Source: Comamonadaceae bacterium UBA2334
GTDB taxonomy: Bacteria > Pseudomonadota > Gammaproteobacteria > Burkholderiales > Burkholderiaceae_C
Length of the DNA stretch: 32,580 nucleotides
Direction of reading: 5' to 3'
Assembly: GCA_002344885.1 (NCBI GenBank)
Contig: DDUQ01000108.1
Location: forward strand, 1 to 32,580
The translations under genes and the position numbers were made by a program. Positions within the stretch are counted from its first letter, which is position 1, and each line of letters opens with the position of its first letter. The notes below the pieces were generated by a model. It saw only the letters and a list, made by a program, of their open reading frames with translations, searched no databases and was not told where the DNA came from. Positions 22,922 to 31,927 of this stretch are shown one piece after another.

Positions 22922-25147
22922 ATGAGACATCCGCAGTATCGTCTGAATGCCGCTGTGCTGGCAGGTTTGCTGGCTGGACTGTTGCCTGTGGGCACGGCCT
23001 GGTCGCAAGTGGCAGCCGGCAGCGAGGTGGACAGTCTGGCCACGTTGTCGCTGGCGGAGTTGATGAACCTGCCTGTCGTCACGGCTTCGCGCCAGATGGA
23101 GTCGAGGGACCAGTCACCGGCGCACGTACTGGTGTTCACGCGTGAGCAAATTCGCGAGCGCCGTTACCGCAACCTGGCCGATTTGCTGGAAGACCTGCCG
23201 GGTGTGGACTTCATGCGGGGCACCAAGTCGTCGGCATACAACCATTTCACGGTACAGGGCTTTGCGGGCCCCAACAGGCTGCTGGTGCTGATGGACGGGG
23301 TGCGCGTGGGCAATCCGGCAGGTGGCAACTTTCCTGTGGCCGAAAATCTGGCTTTGTATGCGGCCAAGCAGGTCGAGGTGGTGTACGGCCCGGCTGCGGC
23401 CCTCTACGGGGCCGATGCCGTGGCCGGTGTGGTCAACATCGTGACCGATGTGGCCGAGTCCGGGCAAACCGGTTGGGTATCGGTTGGCGCTGGCCGGTTC
23501 GGGTCGCGGGAAGCAGCTTTTTATGCCAGCAAGGCTTATGCAGGCGGGCTGGCCGTTGCGGTCGGTGGCCACTCGCAGCGCGACGACAGGGCACCGCTCG
23601 ACCGGTTCTATCCGTCCGACTTTCCGGCCCGCAACGCCACCACACTGGGCGGCACTGTGGTGGTGCCCGCTGCCAACCGCGAGGCGTATACCGGCGGGAT
23701 CCGCAGCCACAGCGCCTTTGCCAGGCTGGATGTGGGTGCCCAATGGTCTTTCGGTGCCTACCGTCATGTGTTCCGCAGCCTGACCAGCACCGGCGACAAG
23801 CCCGAAACCGCCTTGTATCTGGACAGCGCACCATGGTTGACCCAGACCGACACTGTCTGGGCGAAGCACCGCTTCAGCCTGGGCGGCGATGTGCAGGCCG
23901 AGTTGGTAGCCGATTACTCACTGCAGACCGTCGATCCATCGTCCAAGTACGTCAATATCTACACGTCTTTTGCCGATGGGTACGAATACACCCGTGCAGA
24001 ACGGGTGTCGGTCGAACAGAGTTTCAATTGGCGGGTTGACAGCCGCCACCGTGTTCAGGCGGGCGTTGGGGTGCAGAAGTTCAAGGCGATTGAAGGTCAT
24101 ACCCTGCCCAGCCCTTACGACACTTCGAAATCCCCAGCCGACCAGGGCTTCCTGTACCGCAACACAAACTTGCCGTTGCGGGTTCACGACGCTTCATCGC
24201 ACAACTTGTCAGCCTATGCACAGTTGCAGTCCGACTGGCACAGCGAGTGGTCCACCACGGCAGGTTTGCGCCTGGACCGGCACTCTGACTACGGCAGTTC
24301 GGCCAATCCACGTGTGGGTGTGGTCTGGCGGCCCGGCGCTGCCCACCTGCTGAAAGTCTCTTACGCCGCAGCGTTCAGGGCACCGTCGCCCGAAGAGAGC
24401 TTGAGTTCATTCGGGTCGTTTGACGGCAGCAAGACTGCGACGGGCTTGTACCGAGGCACAGGCTTCAGGGTGCCCAATTTCAATCTGGAGCCCGAGAAGT
24501 CCAACACACTCAGTGCCACCTGGGACTGGCGGCTTTCTCGCGATGCCAACCTGGAAGTGCATGCCTATCACAGCCGCATCCGCAACCTGGTGGTCACCTT
24601 ACCCTCGACCGATGTCAACGCCATTCCGGGTGCGTTGCTCATCAGCCCCGAGAGCAAGGGCAATGCGGGTGAGCAGCGGCAAACCGGCCTGGATGTGCTG
24701 GGGCGCTACCAGTTCCGCCTGAGCCGGGCGTGGTCGGGCGACCTGTGGGCAAGTGGCAGCTGGATCAGCGGACGGCTGGACGAGGGTGATGGCGTCAAAT
24801 GGGACCTGCCCTTTATTGCGCAGCACAAGTACAAACTCGGTGCCACCTTCCGGTATCTGGATGCGGTGAGCATCACGCCGCAGGTCCTGTGGGTGGGCGA
24901 CACGACCAACGGCCGCAAGAGAGACCGCAATGCGCCACCTGACCGGTTGGTGACGCCAGGCTACACCGTGGCCCATTTGCACATCGGCTGGCACAAGCTG
25001 GCCGATGGGCGCGGCACCCTCTGGTTTGACGTGTACAACCTGTTTGACAGGCGCTATTACGCCGCGCATGGCGCGGGCAGCCGGACATTTTTCAACATGC
25101 CGCAACAGCCACGGTCCTGGATGCTGTCGTTTGACTACAGGTTCTGA
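22922..25147 (+). CDS. TonB-dependent outer-membrane receptor
   Basis: A 741-residue outer-membrane receptor. A signal peptide (LNAAVLAGLLAGLLPVGTAWSQ) precedes the motif LATLSLAELMNLPVVTASRQ, seen at the start of a subgroup of small receptors. The plug domain follows (about residues 60-170: REQIRERRYRNLADLLEDLPGV, then VLMDGVRVG and QVEVVYGPAAALYGADAVAGVVNIVT). A 22-strand barrel then ends in MLSFDYRF. There is no extended N-terminal signalling domain of the FecA type. The ligand is not obvious. The downstream YfiR, kinase and cyclase genes follow with almost no spacing, so the receptor may feed ligand information into c-di-GMP control. The ribosome binding site before ATG 22922 is poor. Confidence 0.9.
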   Translation: MRHPQYRLNAAVLAGLLAGLLPVGTAWSQVAAGSEVDSLATLSLAELMNLPVVTASRQMESRDQSPAHVLVFTREQIRERRYRNLADLLEDLPGVDFMRGTKSSAYNHFTVQGFAGPNRLLVLMDGVRVGNPAGGNFPVAENLALYAAKQVEVVYGPAAALYGADAVAGVVNIVTDVAESGQTGWVSVGAGRFGSREAAFYASKAYAGGLAVAVGGHSQRDDRAPLDRFYPSDFPARNATTLGGTVVVPAANREAYTGGIRSHSAFARLDVGAQWSFGAYRHVFRSLTSTGDKPETALYLDSAPWLTQTDTVWAKHRFSLGGDVQAELVADYSLQTVDPSSKYVNIYTSFADGYEYTRAERVSVEQSFNWRVDSRHRVQAGVGVQKFKAIEGHTLPSPYDTSKSPADQGFLYRNTNLPLRVHDASSHNLSAYAQLQSDWHSEWSTTAGLRLDRHSDYGSSANPRVGVVWRPGAAHLLKVSYAAAFRAPSPEESLSSFGSFDGSKTATGLYRGTGFRVPNFNLEPEKSNTLSATWDWRLSRDANLEVHAYHSRIRNLVVTLPSTDVNAIPGALLISPESKGNAGEQRQTGLDVLGRYQFRLSRAWSGDLWASGSWISGRLDEGDGVKWDLPFIAQHKYKLGATFRYLDAVSITPQVLWVGDTTNGRKRDRNAPPDRLVTPGYTVAHLHIGWHKLADGRGTLWFDVYNLFDRRYYAAHGAGSRTFFNMPQQPRSWMLSFDYRF

Positions 25148-25156
25148 TTGCCGGTC

Positions 25157-25690
25157 ATGATGTGGCGACCGGGCTTCTGGCTGTTGGCAGGCTTGCTGGC
25201 AAGTGCAGGCATGGTGCGGGCGCAAAGCGCAGCTGTGTCCGAGCCCGCGCTCAAGTCGGCCCTGTTTTTCAAGCTGCCCCAGTTTGTCTACCGTGCTGAC
25301 GAGGCGCGCGACCGTCCGCTGTCGGTGTGCCTGCTGGGTGGTGCAGCCTACGTGTCTGCGTTTGAGAAGCTGGCGCAAACCCCCATCGACGGTCGCCCAG
25401 TGGTTTTCTCCCGCCTGGCAGCCGTGGCTGATGCCGGCAGGTGTGATTTCGTATTTTTTGCCCAGGCTGAGGCGGGCCAGGCGGATCAACTGGTCAAAAA
25501 ATTGGCCACAGCGCCCGGCCTGACGGTGTCGGATGTGCCCGGTTTTGCCAGGGCAGGCGGCATGGTCGAGTTGGTCATGGGGGCACCCGGTACACCCGTG
25601 AACATTCTGATCAACCGCAAGGCAGCCAAAGCGCAGGGCATCGAGTTCAACGCCCAGTTGCTGCGCCTGGCCAAGGTGGTGGAGCCATGA
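25157..25690 (+). CDS. yfiR-like: YfiR family periplasmic protein
   Basis: A 177-residue exported protein. The signal peptide MWRPGFWLLAGLLASAGMVRAQ leads to the YfiR pattern: EPALKSALFFKLPQFVYR, then SVCLLGG and a later GRCDFVFFAQAEAG (two cysteines able to form the conserved disulfide), and a C-terminal MVELVMGAPGTPVNILINRKAAKAQGIEFNAQLLRLAKVV. In Pseudomonas YfiR is a periplasmic inhibitor of the cyclase YfiN. Here no YfiN is encoded; the next gene is a membrane hybrid kinase, which YfiR may modulate instead. The start is not sharply fixed: ATG 25157 or 25160 are both possible, 9-12 bases after the receptor stop. Its end overlaps the kinase start by 4 bases. Confidence 0.87.
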   Translation: MMWRPGFWLLAGLLASAGMVRAQSAAVSEPALKSALFFKLPQFVYRADEARDRPLSVCLLGGAAYVSAFEKLAQTPIDGRPVVFSRLAAVADAGRCDFVFFAQAEAGQADQLVKKLATAPGLTVSDVPGFARAGGMVELVMGAPGTPVNILINRKAAKAQGIEFNAQLLRLAKVVEP

Positions 25691-28600
25691 TCCGGGCCCT
25701 GCTCAAGCGTTGGCAACCGCGCAGCATCCATGGGCGGTTGGTGCAGCTCACCACCACGATCCTGCTGCTGGCTGCCACGCTGTTTTTTGCGCTCAGTGTG
25801 TTCCAGCAGCAGCGGATGATCCGCAACGAATGGCGCGACTCGATGTTGTCACAGGCCCGGCTGGTGGCCACCAACAGCCAGGCCGCGCTGGCATTCGAAG
25901 ACAAGGCAGAGGCTGCACGGTTGCTGGCGGCCGTCCAGTCCAACCCATCCATTCTGCGGGCGCGCCTGCTCAGCAGCACAGGCGAGGTGTTCGCGCAGTT
26001 CACACGCGATGTGCCCGAAGCCCGGCAGTTGCTAGACCTGATGGCAGACACGCCGCGCCAGGTGTTTGTGGCCGATGACCGGATGACCGTGTGGGCACCG
26101 GTGCCGGGTTCACCCGAGGCACCCGCCCTGGTGGAGCTGACGGCCTCGCTGGACGTGATGCAGTCCGCGTTGCGCCGCACCGTGTTTGAGAACGCACTCA
26201 TCCTGCTGGCGGCTTTGGGCTTGTCGCTCTGGCTGGTGGGCCGGTTCGTGCGGCGACTCTCCCGGCCGGTGGAAAATCTGAGCAGGCTGATGGCGCGGGT
26301 CTCGGTCGATGCAGGCATGCGTGAGCGCTTTCGTTCAGCCGGTGTGGACGAAGTGGCCAGCCTGGGACGCAGTTTCAACGTCATGCTCGATGCCCTGCAG
26401 GCGCGCGATGCAGAGCTCAACCAGTACCGCGAAGATCTCGAGTCGCTGGTGGCCAGCCGCACGGCACAGCTGGTGCAGGCCACGGCAGACGCCAACCATG
26501 CCAACCGGGCCAAGTCGGACTTTCTGGCCCGCATGAGCCATGAAATCCGCACCCCCATGAATGCCATCATCGGCCTGGGCAAGCTGTTGCTGAAAACCCG
26601 TCTGGACGCTCAACAGCGCGACTACCAGGAAAAGGTGCTGCAGTCATCCGAGGCGCTGCTGGGGCTGATCAACGATGTGCTGGACTACTCCCGCATCGAA
26701 GCGGGCAAGCTGACGCTCGAATCCATTCCGTTCGACCTGAACCCTTTGTTGAACAACGTGGCCAATCTGGTGGCGCTGAAGGCGCAGGAAAAAGGTTTGG
26801 AACTGTTGGTGCTGGTGGACGATGGTGTGCCGCGCCGTTTGCGGGGTGATCCGTTGCGGCTCAGCCAGGTGTTGACCAATCTGGTCAACAACGCGGTCAA
26901 GTTCACCGACTCCGGTGAAGTGGTGCTACACGTGGGGCTTGCACCTGCCCAGCAGCCGGCACCTGACACACCGGCTGAGCCCGAAGGCCAAGAGGCGCTG
27001 GTGTTCAGCGTGTCCGACACGGGCATGGGCATTCCGGCTGACCGGTTGGCCACCTTGTTCACGCCGTTCACACAGGTGGACGGGTCGATCACCCGGCGGT
27101 TTGGGGGCAGCGGCCTGGGTTTGGCCATTTGCCACCAATTGGCTGAGCTGATGGGCGGGCGCATCGAAGTCAGTTCGCTGGTGGGGGAAGGCAGCCGCTT
27201 CCAGCTGGGTGTGACCCTGCCTGTCAGCGATGATGTGCCGCAGGTCGTCGGGCATTCGCACCACCTTGAAGCCAGGCGGGTGCTGGTCATTGACGACAAC
27301 CCCAGTGCGCGCACGGTGCTGACCAGCATGCTGGAGCACTTTGGCATGCGTGCCGATGCATGCGCGGGCGGTGAGGAGGGCTTGGCACAGCTGGCACAGG
27401 CCGCTGCGGCGGGCGACCCTTACCAGCTGGTGTTGCTGGATTGGTTGATGCCCGGGCTGGATGGCATACAGACGGCTCAACGCATGCGCCAGCAGGCGGC
27501 TGCGCTGGGCGGCGTGCCGGCAGTGCTCATGATCACGGCGGGCAGCTACGAAAAGGTGATGGACAAGCTGGCTGCGGCTGGTTTGCAGCGGGTGTTGTCC
27601 AAGCCGGTGAGCGAGTCATCGCTGCACGATGCCATGCTGGAGGCCCTGATGGGTGCCTCGCTGGCCAGCACCTACCGTGACAACCGCGAGCGCCAGAAAG
27701 ACCGCAGGCATGATTTCAGTGCCATCCGGCATGCACGCATTTTGCTGGTGGACGATGTCGAGCTCAACCGCATGGTGGCACTGGCCTTTTTGCAGCAAGT
27801 CGGGCTGGACGCCGATGTGGCCGTCAATGGCCAGCAGGCGGTCGAGAAAATCCGCGAAAACCACTACGACCTGGTGCTGATGGATTTGCAGATGCCCGTG
27901 CTGGATGGCCTGGCAGCCGCCGAGCAGGTGCGCGCAGACCCGCGTTTTTCCCACTTGCCGATACTGGCGATGACCGCCCATGCCATGAGCGGTGACCGCG
28001 AGCGCAGCCTGGCAGCCGGCATGAATGAACACCTGGTCAAACCGATTGACCCTGAAGCCCTGTACGCAGCCTTGCTGCGCTGGATACCACCTCGTTCGTC
28101 GGTTGACGGCGCTGCTGCGGTTGACCGACCCGAGCCGTCAGATGCCAAGGCCGCGCACGAGCAGGACCCGCTGCCGGACATTGTCGGTGTGGATGTGACA
28201 CGTGGGTTGGTCAACCACCTGAACCGGCCTGCTTTGTACCGGCAGATACTGGGTGGCTTCAACCGCGAGTTCGGGTCCACCGCCGACGACATCTCTCAAG
28301 CCCTGGCAACAGGTGACCTGTTGGCTGCGCGGCGCCTGGCGCATTCACTCAAGTCAGCTGCGGCCACTATCGGTGCCATGGAGTTGTCCCGGCTGGCCAA
28401 GCTGTTGGAAGACTGTTACGAGCAGGGCAACGCAGTTTCGCCCGATTTTGGCGCTTGCGTGGCCGAACTGCGCCGGGTGGTGGCGGGCGTGGCGGTTGCC
28501 GTGGCCCGGTGGTCTGTTCAGGCTGCCACCGTTGAGTCGGCGGCTGTGCCAGGTGCAGAGCAAATGGCAGCGCTTCGCCGCCTCGGTGAGTTGCTGGAGG

Positions 28601-28773
28601 CCGATGACGCATCGGTCGGCCGGGTGCTGGCCGAGGTGTCCCCCAAGTTGGGTCACCCGCGTTTGCAAGACGACCTGGCCCTGTTGCGTGACTTGATCGA
28701 CGATGTCGAATACGATCAGGCTCAGCATGTCGTCGCACGCATGCAAGCCGCACTGGACCCATCAAAAACGTGA
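25687..28773 (+). CDS. Hybrid sensor histidine kinase with two receiver domains and Hpt
   Basis: A 1028-residue inner-membrane kinase. A first membrane helix (about 20-39) is followed by a periplasmic CHASE8-like domain (ATNSQAALAFEDKAEAARLLAAVQSNPSI), a second helix (about 168-188) and HAMP. HisKA comes next with MSHEIRTPMN (His285), then an HATPase domain with N-box NNAVKF, DTGMGIP and GGSGLGLA. Receiver 1 has acceptor Asp585 in LLDWLMPGLDG and Lys639; receiver 2 has Asp733 in LMDLQMPVLDG and Lys785. The C-terminal Hpt has RLAHSLKSAAATIGA (His886). All phosphorelay residues are present. CHASE8-type sensors often pair with YfiR proteins. The stop overlaps the cyclase GTG start by 4 bases, making the REC-GGDEF protein the obvious phosphate acceptor. 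Confidence 0.93.
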   Translation: MIRALLKRWQPRSIHGRLVQLTTTILLLAATLFFALSVFQQQRMIRNEWRDSMLSQARLVATNSQAALAFEDKAEAARLLAAVQSNPSILRARLLSSTGEVFAQFTRDVPEARQLLDLMADTPRQVFVADDRMTVWAPVPGSPEAPALVELTASLDVMQSALRRTVFENALILLAALGLSLWLVGRFVRRLSRPVENLSRLMARVSVDAGMRERFRSAGVDEVASLGRSFNVMLDALQARDAELNQYREDLESLVASRTAQLVQATADANHANRAKSDFLARMSHEIRTPMNAIIGLGKLLLKTRLDAQQRDYQEKVLQSSEALLGLINDVLDYSRIEAGKLTLESIPFDLNPLLNNVANLVALKAQEKGLELLVLVDDGVPRRLRGDPLRLSQVLTNLVNNAVKFTDSGEVVLHVGLAPAQQPAPDTPAEPEGQEALVFSVSDTGMGIPADRLATLFTPFTQVDGSITRRFGGSGLGLAICHQLAELMGGRIEVSSLVGEGSRFQLGVTLPVSDDVPQVVGHSHHLEARRVLVIDDNPSARTVLTSMLEHFGMRADACAGGEEGLAQLAQAAAAGDPYQLVLLDWLMPGLDGIQTAQRMRQQAAALGGVPAVLMITAGSYEKVMDKLAAAGLQRVLSKPVSESSLHDAMLEALMGASLASTYRDNRERQKDRRHDFSAIRHARILLVDDVELNRMVALAFLQQVGLDADVAVNGQQAVEKIRENHYDLVLMDLQMPVLDGLAAAEQVRADPRFSHLPILAMTAHAMSGDRERSLAAGMNEHLVKPIDPEALYAALLRWIPPRSSVDGAAAVDRPEPSDAKAAHEQDPLPDIVGVDVTRGLVNHLNRPALYRQILGGFNREFGSTADDISQALATGDLLAARRLAHSLKSAAATIGAMELSRLAKLLEDCYEQGNAVSPDFGACVAELRRVVAGVAVAVARWSVQAATVESAAVPGAEQMAALRRLGELLEADDASVGRVLAEVSPKLGHPRLQDDLALLRDLIDDVEYDQAQHVVARMQAALDPSKT

Positions 28774-29690
28774 AGAAGCCGTTTACCCTATTGATCGTCG
28801 ATGACGAAAAGCAGAACCGGACGCTGTTGACGGAGCTGCTGCAGGACGATTACCAAGTCATATTGGCCAAAAATGGCCTGCAGGCGCTGGAAAAGGCGCA
28901 GGCGCATGTGCCCGATCTCATCCTGCTGGACGTGCTCATGCCCGAAATGGACGGCCTGGCCGTCATCCGGGCACTGAAATCAGCGGACACGACCCGGCAC
29001 ATTCCGGTCATCTTCGTGTCGGCACTCGACACGCCCGAAGACGAGGAACGCGGGCTGGACCTGGGTGCCGTGGATTACATCGCCAAGCCGTTCCATCCGC
29101 CCATTGTGCGGGCGCGTGTGCGCAACCACCTCCAGGCGGTCCACCAGCGCCGTTTGCTGGAGAGGTTGGCACTGATCGACAGCCTGACGGAGGTGCCCAA
29201 CCGTCGCCGGTTTGCCGAGGTTTACGAGCGTGAATGGCGGCGCTGCATGCGCAATCAGCGCCCGTTGTCGCTGCTGGTGCTGGATGTCGATCAGTTCAAG
29301 CGCTACAACGACACTTATGGGCATGCTGCGGGAGACGCGGCGCTCAAGCGGGTAGCCGCTGCCATTCAGTCGGCTTTGAAGCGTCCGGCCGATTTTCTGG
29401 CCCGCTACGGCGGCGAAGAATTCGTGGTCCTGTTGCCCGACACGTCTGCGGCCAGCGGTCTGCAGATGGCCGACACCATCCGTCTGGCCGTCGAGGCTGA
29501 GCGCGTGCCCTACGCGGAGTCTGACTGCAGCCCCTGGTTGACCATCAGTTTGGGCGGTGCCACCGTCGTACCGGTCGACGTCGAGGTCGATACCCGGTTG
29601 TTCGAGGCCGCAGACCAGGCGCTTTACGAGGCCAAAAGCAGGGGCCGCAACCAGGCGGTCTGGTCTGCGCAAGGTGCAGCAGACCACTGA
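28770..29690 (+). CDS. Response-regulator diguanylate cyclase (REC-GGDEF)
   Basis: A 306-residue cytoplasmic protein starting at GTG. Residues 5-122 are a receiver domain: acidic pair Asp11/Asp12 in LLIVDDEKQN, acceptor Asp54 in LILLDVLMPEMDG and Lys106 in AKPFHPP. Residues about 130-300 are a GGDEF domain with DSLTEVPNRRRF, LDVDQFKRYNDTYGHAAGD and an active GGEEF (214-218). The inhibitory site RPAD (Arg205-Asp208) lies five residues before it, so product inhibition by c-di-GMP is expected. WspR and PleD are known precedents for cyclases switched on by receiver phosphorylation. It is the last gene of the receptor - YfiR - kinase operon and its likely output. Confidence 0.95.
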   Translation: MKKPFTLLIVDDEKQNRTLLTELLQDDYQVILAKNGLQALEKAQAHVPDLILLDVLMPEMDGLAVIRALKSADTTRHIPVIFVSALDTPEDEERGLDLGAVDYIAKPFHPPIVRARVRNHLQAVHQRRLLERLALIDSLTEVPNRRRFAEVYEREWRRCMRNQRPLSLLVLDVDQFKRYNDTYGHAAGDAALKRVAAAIQSALKRPADFLARYGGEEFVVLLPDTSAASGLQMADTIRLAVEAERVPYAESDCSPWLTISLGGATVVPVDVEVDTRLFEAADQALYEAKSRGRNQAVWSAQGAADH

Positions 29691-29885
29691 TGGCCGGCCA
29701 GCCAGGGTTTGACATCTGACGCTGGCTGACCACGGGGCCGGGCCTTACCGGTGTGGTGTCTGCAGGGGCCGCCAGCAATTTCGTCAACCAGGTCGTCAGC
29801 AAAGTCTGTGGCCCAAGGGTACGATGTGGCTGGCAGCACCCGCTGCAATCCCTTTCCATGGCTTTAAACGACAGGAGACTTCCCC

Positions 29886-30785
29886 ATGATCTCAACCCAA
29901 CTGGAATCCGATTTGCATGCACTCGTGCCCGGCTCGGCGACGGCGGACGGCACTTCGCGCCGCACCGCCTTGCAAGTGGCGCTGGGTGTGGGTTATGCGG
30001 CTTCAGTTTCCCCGGTCATGGCGCAAACTGTGGTCAAGACGTCGGCTGACGGTTTGGTGGTGGGTGAAGTCACTATCGATGTCAACGGCTTCAAAATGCC
30101 CGCCTACCGTGCTGCACCGGCGGGCAAAACCGGTTTGCCCGTGGTGCTGGTGCTGTCGGAAATTTTTGGCGTGCACGAGTACATCGCCGACACGGCACGC
30201 CGGTTCGCCAAGGCCGGTTACCTGGCCATTGCGCCGGAGCTGTTCGTCCGCCAGGGTGACGCCCAGAGCTATGCCGAGATGGCGAAGCTGATTGCCGAGG
30301 TTATTTCCAAGGTGCCTGATGCGCAGGTGATGGCCGATCTGGATGCCACCGTGGCCTGGGCCGCCGCCAACGGTGGAGACGTGAACAAGCTCGGCGTCAC
30401 GGGCTTCTGCTGGGGCGGGCGCCAGACCTGGCTGTACACCGCGCACAACAAGCGCGTCAAGGCCGGTGTGGCCTGGTACGGCCGTCTGGTGGGGCAGGTC
30501 AGTGCGCTGACGCCCAAGCATCCGGTTGATGTGGCGGGTGCCCTCAACGGGCCGGTTCTGGGCCTGTACGGCAGCGCCGACACCGGCATTCCGGTCAGCA
30601 CGGTGGCGGCCATGCAAGAGGCGCTGGCCAGCGGTTCCGCAGCGGCCAGGCGCTCGCGTTTTGTGTTGTACCCGGATGCGCCTCATGCCTTCCATGCCGA
30701 TTACCGCCCCAGCTACCGCAAAGCACCAGCGGACGATGGCTGGCAGCAGGCGCTGGCCTGGTTCAAGGCGCACGGCGTGGCCTGA
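29886..30785 (+). CDS. Dienelactone hydrolase family protein with twin-arginine signal
   Basis: A 299-residue alpha/beta hydrolase. The N-terminus holds SRRTALQVALGVGYAASVSPVMAQ, a twin-arginine-type export signal with cleavage near residue 46. The catalytic domain has the DLH features: LSEIFGV (Glu92), nucleophile GFCWGG (Cys175), GSADTGIP (Asp232) and PHAFHADYRPSY (His267). DLH enzymes hydrolyse dienelactone in chloroaromatic breakdown, but many members act on other esters and lactones; no catabolic genes are nearby. Export to the periplasm is unusual for classic DLH. AGGAGA (29874-29879) precedes the ATG by 6 bases. The 195-base spacer before it contains a possible -10 (TACGAT, 29820-29825) and otherwise nothing I can name. 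Confidence 0.87.
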   Translation: MISTQLESDLHALVPGSATADGTSRRTALQVALGVGYAASVSPVMAQTVVKTSADGLVVGEVTIDVNGFKMPAYRAAPAGKTGLPVVLVLSEIFGVHEYIADTARRFAKAGYLAIAPELFVRQGDAQSYAEMAKLIAEVISKVPDAQVMADLDATVAWAAANGGDVNKLGVTGFCWGGRQTWLYTAHNKRVKAGVAWYGRLVGQVSALTPKHPVDVAGALNGPVLGLYGSADTGIPVSTVAAMQEALASGSAAARRSRFVLYPDAPHAFHADYRPSYRKAPADDGWQQALAWFKAHGVA

Positions 30786-30889
30786 GCGCCGGGCTGCGTG
30801 AGTGGGTGCCCACGTGTCGCTCGCATCGGGGGCGGACGTTGGGCAGGCGCGCGGGGTGACTGATCCGAAATGTTTGATCTTTTGTCCTG

Positions 30890-31867
30890 ATGGCGCTTGT
30901 GATTGATGTACAGTTTGCTATGACTTTGTTTTTGATCGTTTTGGGCACGGTGGCCGCGGGTGTGGGCAGCGTATGGGTGGCGGCGGCGTTGAGTCTGGGT
31001 GTGTTGTGGCGTTACACGTCCCACATGCTCAGCCTGGCGGCCGGGGCGTTGTTGGCCACGGCGTTCATGCACCTGCTGCCCGAAGCGTTCGAGTCGTCTG
31101 CCGGTGCACACGACCTGTTTGCGGTGTTCCTGGCAGGCGTGGTGTTTTTCTTCCTGCTCGACAAGGTGGAGCTCTACCACCATGGGCATGAGCATCACCA
31201 TGGGCAAGACGATGCGGCGGCCGGCCATGCGCACAGCCATGCTCACGCCCATTCCCAAGCGCACGCCCACCCGCATGCGCACGCCCATCCGCGTGCGCAC
31301 GCCCATACCCAGCCGCATCAGCATCCGCACCCGGGCCATGACGGGCATGCACCTGCGCCGGGCGCGACCGCCGGCCATACCCAGGCAACGACGCAGGCAA
31401 CGGGCCCGGGCACCATGTCGGGTGGTTGGTCCGTGCTGGCAGGTGACAGCGTGCACGCGTTTGGCGACGGCATCCTCATCGCGTCGGCGTTCATGGCCGA
31501 CTGGACGTTGGGGCTGGTGACCTCGCTGGCGGTGCTGGCGCACGAGGTGCCCCACCACATGGGTGATCTGGTGGTCTTGCGTCAAACCACCGGTACCCAG
31601 CGTACGGCCATTGTGAAGGTGTCGCTTGCGGGCACGGTGACGGCCATCGGCGGGCTGGTGGGCTTTTTCCTGGTGCGGGAGCTGGAGGAATGGCTGCCGT
31701 TTTTCCTGGTGGTGGCGTCCAGCAGCTTTGTGTACGTGGCGCTGGCCGACCTGATTCCCCAGCTCCAGCGGCGCCTGAACCTCGGCGAAACACTCGCCCA
31801 GCTGGGTTGGCTGCTGGCAGGCGTGCTGCTGGTGGCCACGGTCAGCGGGCTGGCGCACAGCCACTGA
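30890..31867 (+). CDS. ZIP family metal transporter with long His-rich loop
   Basis: A 325-residue membrane protein with about eight helices. After three N-terminal helices comes a very long cytoplasmic-type loop (about residues 97-151) made largely of His-Ala, His-Pro and His-Ser pairs. The metal-site helices follow: HAFGDGILIASAF (His189, Asp193) and HEVPHHMGDLV (His218, Glu219, His222, His223, Asp226), the ZIP signature. Zinc or another divalent ion is the likely substrate. ATG 30890 is used, but no ribosome binding site is visible, and ATG 30920 is an alternative. No palindrome like that of the zinc operon was seen upstream. It converges with the sulfurtransferase gene, and I find no clear terminator between them. 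Confidence 0.88.
   Translation: MALVIDVQFAMTLFLIVLGTVAAGVGSVWVAAALSLGVLWRYTSHMLSLAAGALLATAFMHLLPEAFESSAGAHDLFAVFLAGVVFFFLLDKVELYHHGHEHHHGQDDAAAGHAHSHAHAHSQAHAHPHAHAHPRAHAHTQPHQHPHPGHDGHAPAPGATAGHTQATTQATGPGTMSGGWSVLAGDSVHAFGDGILIASAFMADWTLGLVTSLAVLAHEVPHHMGDLVVLRQTTGTQRTAIVKVSLAGTVTAIGGLVGFFLVRELEEWLPFFLVVASSSFVYVALADLIPQLQRRLNLGETLAQLGWLLAGVLLVATVSGLAHSH
31241..31312 (+). repeat. Four 18-base tandem units within the ZIP His-rich loop
   Basis: Four consecutive 18-base units (31241-31258, 31259-31276, 31277-31294, 31295-31312) share the core G-C-G-C-A-C-G-C-C-C-A followed by a C/T-rich end. Each encodes a six-residue block such as AHAHPH or AHAHPR. Less regular His codons extend on both sides. 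The array is a likely site of length variation by slippage in units of six residues, without frameshift. Confidence 0.75.
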
Positions 31868-31927
31868 AGCAGGTGGAAGTACAGTTGGGGGTGCTTTCCC
31901 GCCAGCCGTGGGTGATTGGGGATTGGT

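Noticed and set aside
22621..23139. N-terminal extension of the chemotaxis protein
   Set aside because: The upstream frame crosses the divergent spacer and the start of the TonB receptor gene; a membrane helix begins right after the ATG at 22620, as in other transducers.
30802..30813. Inverted repeat GTGGG-TG-CCCAC upstream of the ZIP gene as a metal operator
   Set aside because: Only five-base arms, GC-rich and close to the end of the hydrolase gene; too weak and unlike the zinc operon palindrome.
31226..31340. His-codon array considered as a CRISPR-like or intergenic satellite
   Set aside because: The units have no spacers and stay in frame inside the ZIP gene, encoding a His-rich loop.
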